Assembly (NCBI GenBank): GCA_021802165.1
Contig: JAKAAU010000041.1
Coordinates: 1-9,596 of the forward strand
From: Thermoplasmata archaeon
Lineage (GTDB): Archaea; Thermoplasmatota; Thermoplasmata; Thermoplasmatales; Thermoplasmataceae
Direction: 5' to 3'
DNA: 9,596 bases
Shown: piece by piece, positions 1 through 4,661 of the stretch
How positions within the stretch are numbered: position 1 is the stretch's first letter
Layout: every line of letters begins with the position of its first letter
The notes under the pieces: generated by a model
Seen by the model: the letters and a program-made list of their open reading frames with translations, nothing else
The model's database searches: none
What the model was told of the DNA's origin: nothing
Made by a program: the position numbers and the translations under genes

Positions 1-495
1 GATATAGACCATTCAACCCCTCTTGGTTTAATCTACTCAATAGCCCTTCCCATATCATTTTCAGGGACCATTGTCATAAACAGCCCAGCTTCCATCTCCC
101 GGAATGCCTGTGATTTTGTAGTGGGGCCCCCTTCATTTTACTCACACATCATTGAGAAAAAAATAAATATTTCTGGCGTAAAATACTGTATAATGCCATT
201 TTACGATAGAGAAATAGAAAATGCTTTCCATCAATATACAGATATTCCCCTGATTACGGGTAGATCTGACCAGTTCACACTTACAACACATATGAACCCA
301 TTTGATGATATACGCGTGGGGTCATTTGGTATGCCAGTCAATTATGTGGAATGCATGATAAACCCTGAAAATGAGTTATTAATTAAAACACCTTATCTTC
401 CAGTAATCTATGAAAATAATAAGAAAAAGGAATATGAATGGTACAACTTACACACAAAAGTAAAAGTTGTGGATAATTATTATTATTCACTTTGA
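1..495 (+). CDS. ANL-superfamily (acyl-CoA synthetase-like) protein, 5' end outside window, lacks C-terminal domain
   Basis: The frame is open from the first base to TGA at 493-495, giving 164 residues, so the true start lies upstream; an internal ATG at 121 is not needed. The pattern follows the large N-terminal domain of adenylate-forming enzymes (acyl-CoA synthetases, luciferase family). Early residues match the 'H...GL...L..G...VI' stretch, then VVGPPSFYSHI matches the 'P..Y..L' helix. Later, GSFGMPVNYVECMI, NELLIKTPYL and EWYNLHTKVKVVDNYY match the 'GS.GkP..gvev.I', 'GEl...g' and 'gW..TGD...vD.dGY' blocks. The usual Y-G-x-T-E motif is replaced by GRSDQ, the TGD aspartate is not conserved, and the protein ends at the hinge, so the small C-terminal domain with its catalytic lysine is missing. 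It is either a non-catalytic homologue or a remnant. The ATP-binding loop would lie upstream of the window and cannot be checked. The last 13 bases overlap the convergent membrane-protein gene. Confidence 0.6.
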   Translation, partial: DIDHSTPLGLIYSIALPISFSGTIVINSPASISRNACDFVVGPPSFYSHIIEKKINISGVKYCIMPFYDREIENAFHQYTDIPLITGRSDQFTLTTHMNPFDDIRVGSFGMPVNYVECMINPENELLIKTPYLPVIYENNKKKEYEWYNLHTKVKVVDNYYYSL

Positions 496-959
496 GTTAA
501 ATATCTCGAGTTATATTTTTTAAGCAATGACCCGAATAATAATGAGAGGAAGAAATTTGCTACTATGTATGTTATGAAGTAAAATATTAAATCGTATATA
601 CCTAACAGGCCAAGGCTATAAACCGTTATTATCACAAAAAAGACGAGCCAGTAGGCTATTACCATAAACTTTATTTTGCCATCCAGTGTATTTCTCGGGA
701 TAATATCAAAGTATTTTGCCAGCAGAATGGAGTAAAACACACCAAAAACCAGCCCAAGTATCAATAAATCACGTACCTGCGAAACCAATAGCACAGTGAA
801 TAAAAGTGACAGATTTTTGGATGTAATGGTATATCCATAGGCAAATGCAAATTCTGCAGAAAATATGTAGAGTATAATAACATTCACTATTGAGGCAATA
901 ATAAAATAAATAAACCCGGATTTCAGGCCTGCAATAATTCCATCCTTGAACGAAGACAT
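483..959 (-). CDS. small integral membrane protein, unknown function
   Basis: I do not recognise this 158-residue protein. It is dominated by hydrophobic segments at about residues 11-34, 60-82, 96-120 and 122-147, which suggests four membrane helices. A short cytosolic-looking N-terminus (MSSFKDG) precedes them and a polar tail (KKYNSRYLTQSE) follows. A charged VRD triplet sits near the start of the second helix region, and a basic loop (RNTLDGKIK) separates helices 2 and 3. There are no obvious metal ligands, ATPase motifs or enzyme signatures, and no signal peptide distinct from the first helix. The ATG at 957-959 is the first usable start and lies close behind an AT-rich promoter. The 3' end overlaps the ANL-like gene by 13 bp, tail to tail. 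It is transcribed separately from the regulator upstream, because a T-run on the coding strand lies between them. It is real by length and composition; its function is unknown. Confidence 0.7.
   Translation of the reverse strand: MSSFKDGIIAGLKSGFIYFIIASIVNVIILYIFSAEFAFAYGYTITSKNLSLLFTVLLVSQVRDLLILGLVFGVFYSILLAKYFDIIPRNTLDGKIKFMVIAYWLVFFVIITVYSLGLLGIYDLIFYFITYIVANFFLSLLFGSLLKKYNSRYLTQSE
516..521 (+). terminator. oligo-T stretch after the ANL-like gene
   Basis: A run of six T lies 21 nt past the stop codon on the coding strand, with no stem in front of it. Archaeal RNA polymerase commonly terminates at such runs. The run is inside the convergent membrane-protein gene, so the two 3' ends would overlap as RNA. 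Confidence 0.3.
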
Positions 960-984
960 ATTTCTACATGCTTATATACAATTA

Positions 985-999
985 ATATTTTTATATATT
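985..999 (-). promoter_or_regulatory. TATA-like element for the 158-aa membrane protein
   Basis: On the minus strand an A/T-only block (AATATATAAAAATATT type) is centred about 33 nt before the ATG at 959. That would give a leader of only a few nucleotides. A second TATA-like block (TATATAAG, 971-978) lies too close for a leaderless start. The assignment is approximate because the whole spacer is AT-rich. Confidence 0.35.
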
Positions 1000-1006
1000 A
1001 AAAAAA
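1000..1006 (-). terminator. oligo-T terminator after winged-helix regulator
   Basis: Seven consecutive A on the plus strand give seven T on the minus strand, beginning 5 nt past the regulator's stop codon. No stem precedes the run, which is normal for archaeal termination. Confidence 0.4.
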
Positions 1007-1011
1007 TAGTT

Positions 1012-1368
1012 TTAGTTTTTAAAATTTTTTAACTGGTTTATGGTACTGTTTATCTCATCTATTTTCTTTTCACGTTCATTTATTATTTCCTCAAGTATTT
1101 CATTGAAATCCTTGGATAATTTATATCCGTGCACGGGCCGTCCCTTTCCCTCTTTTTTCATATTCCTTTTTGCAATCCAGTTTTTTCTACGCAACCATTG
1201 CATGGCAATAGATACTTCAGGCTGCCTTAATCCTGTTTCCCTCTCAACCTCAACAGAGGTAATTTCACCCTTGTCTTTTATATATACCAGTGTGTATGCC
1301 ACACTTCTGGGGATGTCCGACACCATTAGGTATTTCGCCAGCTTGTTAACTTCTTCTGAAAGCGCCAT
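1012..1368 (-). CDS. winged helix-turn-helix transcriptional regulator (archaeal single-domain type)
   Basis: The product has 118 residues. The N-terminal half reads as a winged HTH. Residues 1-30 form helix 1 (VAYTLVYIKDKG), residues 34-62 hold a turn and recognition helix (EITSVEVERETGLRQPEVS, then AMQWLRRKNW), and the wing is the basic KKEGKGRPVHGYKLS near residues 71-86. The tail from about 88 to 118 is a charged, heptad-like helix (EILEEIINEREKKIDEIN) probably used for dimerisation. This layout resembles the archaeal MarR/TrmB-like predicted regulators grouped as COG4738, in which 'TGLRQPEVS' and 'GKGRPV' blocks are typical; I assign this from memory of the family. No ligand-binding domain is present. 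The ATG at 1366-1368 follows a TATA box that is itself inside a near-perfect palindrome (1395-1410), suggesting autoregulation. The effector and targets are unknown. Confidence 0.8.
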   Translation of the reverse strand: MALSEEVNKLAKYLMVSDIPRSVAYTLVYIKDKGEITSVEVERETGLRQPEVSIAMQWLRRKNWIAKRNMKKEGKGRPVHGYKLSKDFNEILEEIINEREKKIDEINSTINQLKNFKN

Positions 1369-1394
1369 TTTTAATCGGATAATAATATTATAAT

Positions 1395-1410
1395 GTTATA
1401 TATATTTAAC
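1395..1410 (-). promoter_or_regulatory. TATA box embedded in a 16-bp near-palindrome, regulator promoter
   Basis: Read on the minus strand, GTTAAATATATATAAC pairs with itself at 14 of 16 positions. It is centred about 34 nt upstream of the regulator's ATG, where an archaeal TATA box would give a very short leader. A dimer bound here would block TBP. Short AT-only palindromes arise easily in such DNA, although both ends carry the G/C pair that completes the symmetry. Confidence 0.45.
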
Positions 1411-1415
1411 TATAC

Positions 1416-1424
1416 AAAAAAAAA
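1416..1424 (-). terminator. oligo-T terminator of the RAM-UPF0147 unit
   Basis: Nine A on the plus strand give nine T on the minus strand, about 48 nt beyond the UPF0147 stop codon and just upstream of the next gene's promoter. This is the longest T-run in the neighbourhood and a plausible archaeal terminator separating the two units. Confidence 0.45.
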
Positions 1425-1472
1425 TTAATATATTATAAAATGCTTATTTTCTATGTTTAATTTATAATAAAC

Positions 1473-1730
1473 TCATGATTTTGAGAGTGCTTCCAGTTTG
1501 CTGATTATAGTATATATGGCTGCCCTCCCATGTGACGGCACATTCGGGTCATTGGAGATATCATCCAGTTCAGATATGACAGTGGCACACCTTAAATCAA
1601 GGCTTTCCTTGCCATCTTTCATTTTTTCTTTTGCTTCGGAAGACGTTTTTCTTACATTCCTCGGTATGGACGAATCATCTTCCAGATCATCCATCAAGGC
1701 TAGAACCTCGTTAAACAAATTCTCATCCAT
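1473..1730 (-). CDS. UPF0147 family protein
   Basis: The product is 85 residues, the usual size for this archaeal family. The diagnostic blocks are all present and in order. An acidic helix (LALMDDLEDDSS) is followed by IPRNVRKTSSEAKEKM, then LDLRCATVISELDDISNDPNVPSHGRAAIYTIISKLE. The paired 'vPRNvR' and 'EISNDPN.P.H.R' motifs are what I recognise. It should be a small cytosolic all-helical protein; no biochemical function is established to my knowledge. The ATG at 1728-1730 is fixed by a strong Shine-Dalgarno (GAGGTGAT on the minus strand) four bases upstream. That element overlaps the stop codon of the RAM-domain gene, so the two genes are cotranscribed and probably translationally coupled. 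The C-terminal residues (LEALSKS) end without any extension. Confidence 0.88.
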   Translation of the reverse strand: MDENLFNEVLALMDDLEDDSSIPRNVRKTSSEAKEKMKDGKESLDLRCATVISELDDISNDPNVPSHGRAAIYTIISKLEALSKS

Positions 1731-1733
1731 TCT

Positions 1734-1741
1734 ATCACCTC
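1734..1741 (-). promoter_or_regulatory. Shine-Dalgarno GAGGTGAT for UPF0147 gene, overlapping upstream stop codon
   Basis: The minus strand reads GAGGTGATAGA-ATG. GAGGTGAT is fully complementary to the ATCACCTC core at the 3' end of archaeal 16S rRNA. The TGA inside it is the stop codon of the RAM-domain gene, so a terminating ribosome sits on the initiation site of the next gene. Confidence 0.75.
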
Positions 1742-2073
1742 ATATACATATCCTTAATGATGGATAATACCATCATTGTTTTGGATTTTCTTATACCCTG
1801 TATCGAATTAAGGTTATTAACTATAAACTTTTCAAGGGCTATGTAATCGGGAAATCTGACCTTTATTATAAGATCATATTCTCCGGTAACAACAAAGACC
1901 TCTTCGACATTTTTATGTTCTCCTATTATCCTTCCAATTGCATCAACGTTGTTAATCTCGGCTTCTATTCCGATCAACGCTGTGATAATTTTATTATCAT
2001 AATATTCCCTAAAATTTGTAATTTCTGCTTCCATTAATTCACCCAGGTTATTCATAATCATCTCTATATTCAT
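1735..2073 (-). CDS. stand-alone Lrp/AsnC ligand-binding (RAM) domain protein
   Basis: The product is up to 112 residues. From about residue 29 onward it follows the Lrp/AsnC C-terminal alpha-beta domain. Strand 1 is KIITALIGIEAE, followed by a helix (VDAIGRIIGEH), then NVEEVFVVTGEYDLIIKVRFPDYIALEKFIVNNLNSIQGIRKSKTMMVLSIIKD. The 'V.....TGeyDl...v...d...l..fi...l....gi....t..vl..ik' pattern is characteristic. There is no helix-turn-helix: the first 28 residues (NNLGELMEAEITNFREYYDN) are too short for one. The protein therefore probably acts as a small-molecule (often amino acid) sensor or a partner of full-length Lrp proteins, not as a DNA binder. The start is uncertain: in-frame ATGs at 2061, 2055 and 2034 are alternatives, and the promoter is weak. 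It is coupled to the UPF0147 gene by a stop codon lying in that gene's ribosome-binding site. Confidence 0.8.
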   Translation of the reverse strand: MNIEMIMNNLGELMEAEITNFREYYDNKIITALIGIEAEINNVDAIGRIIGEHKNVEEVFVVTGEYDLIIKVRFPDYIALEKFIVNNLNSIQGIRKSKTMMVLSIIKDMYMR

Positions 2074-2108
2074 AATATTTTCTAATACATCATAACTTAA
2101 TTGTATGC

Positions 2109-2119
2109 ATGACAGTCAT
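2109..2119. promoter_or_regulatory. 11-bp perfect palindrome between RAM gene and tdk
   Basis: ATGAC-A-GTCAT is a perfect inverted repeat with 5-bp arms around a single base. It lies mid-way in the 102-bp divergent promoter region, about 30 bp before the tdk TATA box and 36 bp before the RAM gene start. It contains G/C positions in both arms, so it is less trivial than an AT-only palindrome. It could be an operator for either gene; no known regulator is assigned. Confidence 0.3.
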
Positions 2120-2146
2120 TATTATAAAGTGCCATGCTGGTTAAAA

Positions 2147-2155
2147 ACTTATATG
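2147..2155 (+). promoter_or_regulatory. TATA box of thymidine kinase gene
   Basis: ACTTATATG follows an A-rich BRE-like stretch and is centred about 24-25 nt upstream of the ATG at 2176. This spacing places the transcript start at the ATG itself (leaderless). It excludes the further upstream in-frame ATG at 2134, which would lie before the promoter. Confidence 0.6.
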
Positions 2156-2175
2156 AGTTAATAATACTAACAATA

Positions 2176-2784
2176 ATGAAAAATATCATTATAGGAAAAC
2201 TAACAGTTATCACCGGTCCTATGTTTTCAGGCAAAACTTCAAGATTAATTGAACTGTTAGAACGGGAAATTCTGGCAGGGCGAAATACTTTATTATTTAA
2301 GCCAGAAATGGACAAAAGATATGATACGACATTTGTGACCACCCATAAGGGCATGAGGCTTCCAGCAATAGTGTTAAATACAGATAACGAGGGCGTGGAG
2401 AAAATGTACAACCTGTCTAAAAATGTGGATGTGATAGGCATAGACGAAGCCCAGTTCTGGAATCACGGATCCATATTGCCCGAGATAGCAGATAAAATTG
2501 CCAGTGAAAATAAAATTGTTTATGCAGCTGCCCTGAACAAAAACCATCTTGGAAACCCTTTTAAAACTTCTATGGATATTATATCAAGGGCGGACCAGGT
2601 TTATTCATTGACCGCAGTATGTGCAAAATGCGGTGAAGATGCGACATTTTCTCAGAGAATTTTGAATGGCAAAGAAATATTCGGCGAGCAGATAAAAATA
2701 GGCGGCATGGAGAGTTATGAACCGCGATGCAGAAAATGTTTTGTTTACCCTGATGTATCTGAAGTTCAAAGGCTTGAAGAGTAA
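2176..2784 (+). CDS. tdk: thymidine kinase, type II (zinc-binding)
   Basis: The enzyme phosphorylates thymidine to dTMP with ATP, in cytosolic pyrimidine salvage. The 202-residue length is normal for type II TK. Numbered from the ATG at 2176, the Walker A loop GPMFSGKT is at 14-21, the DEAQFW motif is at 90-95 with Glu91 as the expected catalytic base, and a structural zinc site is formed by C149/C152 (CAKC) and C185/C188 (CRKC). The lasso end GGMESYEPRC is also present. The usual 'GLDxDFRGxPF' segment is here ALNKNHLGNPF (118-129), keeping the spacing but losing both acidic residues and the FR pair. A longer reading from ATG 2134 adds 14 residues (MLVKNLYELIILTI) that would precede the TATA box and is rejected. 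Six T at 2881-2886 could end the transcript. The next gene converges from the right. Confidence 0.93.
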   Translation: MKNIIIGKLTVITGPMFSGKTSRLIELLEREILAGRNTLLFKPEMDKRYDTTFVTTHKGMRLPAIVLNTDNEGVEKMYNLSKNVDVIGIDEAQFWNHGSILPEIADKIASENKIVYAAALNKNHLGNPFKTSMDIISRADQVYSLTAVCAKCGEDATFSQRILNGKEIFGEQIKIGGMESYEPRCRKCFVYPDVSEVQRLEE

Positions 2785-2829
2785 TACTGCAATTTCCTGC
2801 AATAAACTTTGAAATAACTACAACCGGAA

Positions 2830-3591
2830 TCATGGAATAAGTGTAATTACATTATCCATATCAGTTGACATTAATATTGCTTTTTTCCCGCCCTTGGAGA
2901 TGAAATCCAGCATGGCCTTTACCTTTTTGCCAGCGATGTTATCCTTAAATTTCCCTCTTTTATAGATATCCATCAGGGCATCAAATGTTATATTATTCAA
3001 TAATTCCTGGCTATTTACGATGCCTTTAAATTCATCCCTATGCCCGGATATAATTATTAACTCATCCGCCTCAATAAGCGTTCCGAGAAGTGACGAGGAA
3101 GAATAATTATTAACCATTCCATGGCAATTATTATAATACTGCAACTCTCTCACCACAGGAAAACCTGCACCAATAATTATGGGTAAATACCCATCGGACA
3201 TAAGCGTCATAATTGCCGATTTTTCTGGTATATCTATCGGCTCAAGGAATTCTTCCGTTTTCCCATTCTCAGGAATTCCACTTTCTGTATAATTATCTCC
3301 TGTTTGTACTGAAGGATTAGAAATTTTCCTGATTTCCACCCTGGTAAAAACTGCAATAATCTCCTTTGAATATCCATATTTGTATTTAACACGATCATAG
3401 GCATTGATGATATTCACCGGATAAAAAGTATCTGCATTTTCAGGATAACTATCTCCGCATGTCATTACAATTTCATTTTCTGATATCAGTTTACCTGATT
3501 TAGCGAATATATCATCAATTAATCCATGGCTTCCGCATTTCTCGTTATAGTCCGGATAATTGTTGCCAATTGCCATTACAATTCTTTTCAT
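2830..3591 (-). CDS. carbamate kinase-like amino acid kinase family protein, probably catalytically inactive
   Basis: The 253-residue protein aligns well with carbamate kinase along most of its length. MKRIVMAIGNN matches the N-terminal 'K.vvALGGNA', EIVMTCGDSYPE sits where 'SHGNGPQ' should be, and IDIPEKSAIMTLMSDGYLPIIIGAGFPVV matches 'IdI.Ea..I..L......I.I.cGGGGiPVV'. Then EADELIIIS, NITFDALMDIYKRGKF and AGKKVKAMLDFISKGGKKAILMS match the C-terminal blocks. Hallmark residues are lost: GGN is GNN (9-11), GNGP is GDSYP, and the catalytic 'DKD' is NNY (161-163). The later lysine of 'LPK' survives. The segment between about 90 and 120 (the lid) is short and polar compared with a typical length near 310. 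A TTG codon precedes the ATG, but the TATA box at -25 fixes the ATG at 3589-3591. I infer a pseudoenzyme or an enzyme with changed chemistry. Confidence 0.65.
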   Translation of the reverse strand: MKRIVMAIGNNYPDYNEKCGSHGLIDDIFAKSGKLISENEIVMTCGDSYPENADTFYPVNIINAYDRVKYKYGYSKEIIAVFTRVEIRKISNPSVQTGDNYTESGIPENGKTEEFLEPIDIPEKSAIMTLMSDGYLPIIIGAGFPVVRELQYYNNCHGMVNNYSSSSLLGTLIEADELIIISGHRDEFKGIVNSQELLNNITFDALMDIYKRGKFKDNIAGKKVKAMLDFISKGGKKAILMSTDMDNVITLIP

Positions 3592-3612
3592 CAAATCCCA
3601 TCAATAATTATG

Positions 3613-3620
3613 GATATATG
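3613..3620 (-). promoter_or_regulatory. TATA box for carbamate kinase-like gene
   Basis: On the minus strand CATATATCC is centred about 25 nt before the ATG at 3591, which fits a leaderless transcript. It also argues for the ATG, not the TTG codon just before it, as the start. Confidence 0.5.
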
Positions 3621-3626
3621 ATAAGA

Positions 3627-3640
3627 TTATTAAATTATTT
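3627..3640 (+). promoter_or_regulatory. AT-rich probable TATA element for thioesterase-hjc unit
   Basis: An A/T-only block (TTATTAAATTATTT) is centred about 20 nt upstream of the ATG at 3654. It would give a leaderless mRNA starting near that codon. It favours 3654 over the upstream in-frame TTG at 3570 and ATG at 3618. It is a weak box by sequence. Confidence 0.4.
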
Positions 3641-3653
3641 ACAATCAACCTAT

Positions 3654-4136
3654 ATGGGAAAAAGAGTTAGCGAATCGGATGTAACATCCGAAATCATTGT
3701 ACTTCCCGGAGACACCAATATGTTCGGTGACCTGTATGGCGGGAGGCTTGTTGAATGGATGGATAACATAGGGAGCATAACGGCTTTTAAGCATAGCCGG
3801 AAGAAAGTGGTCACGGGCAGCATAGATAACCTGTTCTTTCTTTCACCAATAAAACTTGGATATATAGTGCATCTGCATTCATTTGTTACCTATACAACAA
3901 AATCAACAATGGAAATTGAGATAGATGTATCTTCTGAAAATGTCACTACCAGCAAGAGCAATGTTACAACAAGGGCGTTTTTTACATATGTTGCACTGGA
4001 CGAAAATGGCCATGCAACAGAGATACCTGAGATAATACCGGAGAATGATATTGAACGTAAAAGATTCGTGGATGGCGAAAAGAGATTAGAACTCCGGCTT
4101 CAAGCCTTAAAATCTGTTAAAGCAGATTTGAAATAA
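3654..4136 (+). CDS. acyl-CoA thioesterase, hotdog fold (YciA/ACOT7-like)
   Basis: The protein hydrolyses acyl-CoA to free acid plus CoA in the cytosol. The 160 residues from ATG 3654 carry the complete family pattern. LPGDTNMFGDLYGGRLVEWMD (17-37) holds the conserved Asn22 and Asp37 expected at the active site, with the hotdog helix following. VVTGSIDNLFFLSPIKLG matches 'vTasvd.l.Fl.Pi..G', TTKSTMEIEIDV matches the strand that follows, and TRAFFTYVALDENG matches 'a.ftfVAlDe.G'. The C-terminal EIPEIIPENDIERKRFVDGEKRLELR is also typical of the family. Acyl-chain preference cannot be read from sequence. An in-frame reading back to TTG 3570 adds non-homologous residues and overlaps the divergent gene, so I reject it. 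The resolvase gene follows after 9 bp. The ANL-like fragment is the only other acyl-CoA-type gene in the window. Confidence 0.88.
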   Translation: MGKRVSESDVTSEIIVLPGDTNMFGDLYGGRLVEWMDNIGSITAFKHSRKKVVTGSIDNLFFLSPIKLGYIVHLHSFVTYTTKSTMEIEIDVSSENVTTSKSNVTTRAFFTYVALDENGHATEIPEIIPENDIERKRFVDGEKRLELRLQALKSVKADLK

Positions 4137-4145
4137 GTGGTATAA

Positions 4146-4661
4146 GTGAATGGCAGCATCTACGAAAGGGAGTTAATGAATATACTCATAGGTACGAAAA
4201 ACACACTGGATAGGATAACGAAAAATCTTGACCCCGTTTCAAAGGATGTGGTATATACAATGATGGATAAGCCATTTTACGTTGCCCGGGCAGCAGGTTC
4301 ATTTGGTGCAGATCTTGTGGCACTGCGCGATGATTATTCTCTCGTAATTGAAGTAAAATCGTCTTCCAGATCACAATTAACATTCAGTGAAGCCTCCGGG
4401 ACAAAGCAGGACCAGGCCTTAAAACTCCATAACAGGTGTATTCTATCCGGGCTTTTCATAACATATGCCTACAGGTTAAAAAATTATAAAGGGGATTTCT
4501 GGAGATTTTTTTCAATAGAGAGCGATTACCAGTACAGGGGAAAAATGCGCGGACTTTATGAACTTCTCCCAAAGCAGGAAATAACTAGAACAGGAAATTA
4601 TATACTGAGATGGGAGGGCGGATTGCCGCTCACCACCCTTGTCAATTATTTAAATTCATAA
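4146..4661 (+). CDS. hjc: Holliday junction resolvase Hjc-type endonuclease
   Basis: Archaeal Hjc cuts four-way DNA junctions in recombination and fork repair. The 171-residue product keeps the nuclease core: Glu9 in the first helix (YERELMNIL), ARAAGSFGADLVAL with Arg48, Ser52 and Asp56, and VIEVKSSS with Glu69 and Lys71. A Gln/Leu-rich helix and RFFSIE follow, as in the family. It is longer than the usual 120-140 residues: about 26 residues (19-44, TLDRITKNLDPVSK...) sit between helix 1 and the strand leading to RAAGS, and there is a C-terminal extension after about 130. The start is GTG at 4146. An in-frame TAA at 4143 blocks anything further upstream, and the next Met (4176) would delete Glu9. 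It is 9 bp behind the thioesterase gene, so cotranscribed, and overlaps the convergent aminotransferase by 6 bp. Confidence 0.85.
   Translation: MNGSIYERELMNILIGTKNTLDRITKNLDPVSKDVVYTMMDKPFYVARAAGSFGADLVALRDDYSLVIEVKSSSRSQLTFSEASGTKQDQALKLHNRCILSGLFITYAYRLKNYKGDFWRFFSIESDYQYRGKMRGLYELLPKQEITRTGNYILRWEGGLPLTTLVNYLNS

Noticed and set aside
1040..1393. Plus-strand open frame antisense to the winged-helix regulator
   Set aside because: It has a Phe/Ser/Ile-rich shadow composition with no motif, and the opposite strand has a recognisable HTH.
2134..2175. N-terminal extension of thymidine kinase from an upstream in-frame ATG
   Set aside because: The extension precedes the TATA box at 2147-2155 and adds residues absent from the family; the ATG at 2176 starts directly before the expected first strand.
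2097..2441. Open frame on the minus strand across tdk
   Set aside because: It is antisense to a clear thymidine kinase and shows no domain pattern; it is a shadow of the coding bias.
3570..3653. Extended thioesterase reading from TTG 3570
   Set aside because: It would overlap the divergent carbamate kinase-like gene and its promoter, and the extra residues do not resemble hotdog thioesterases.
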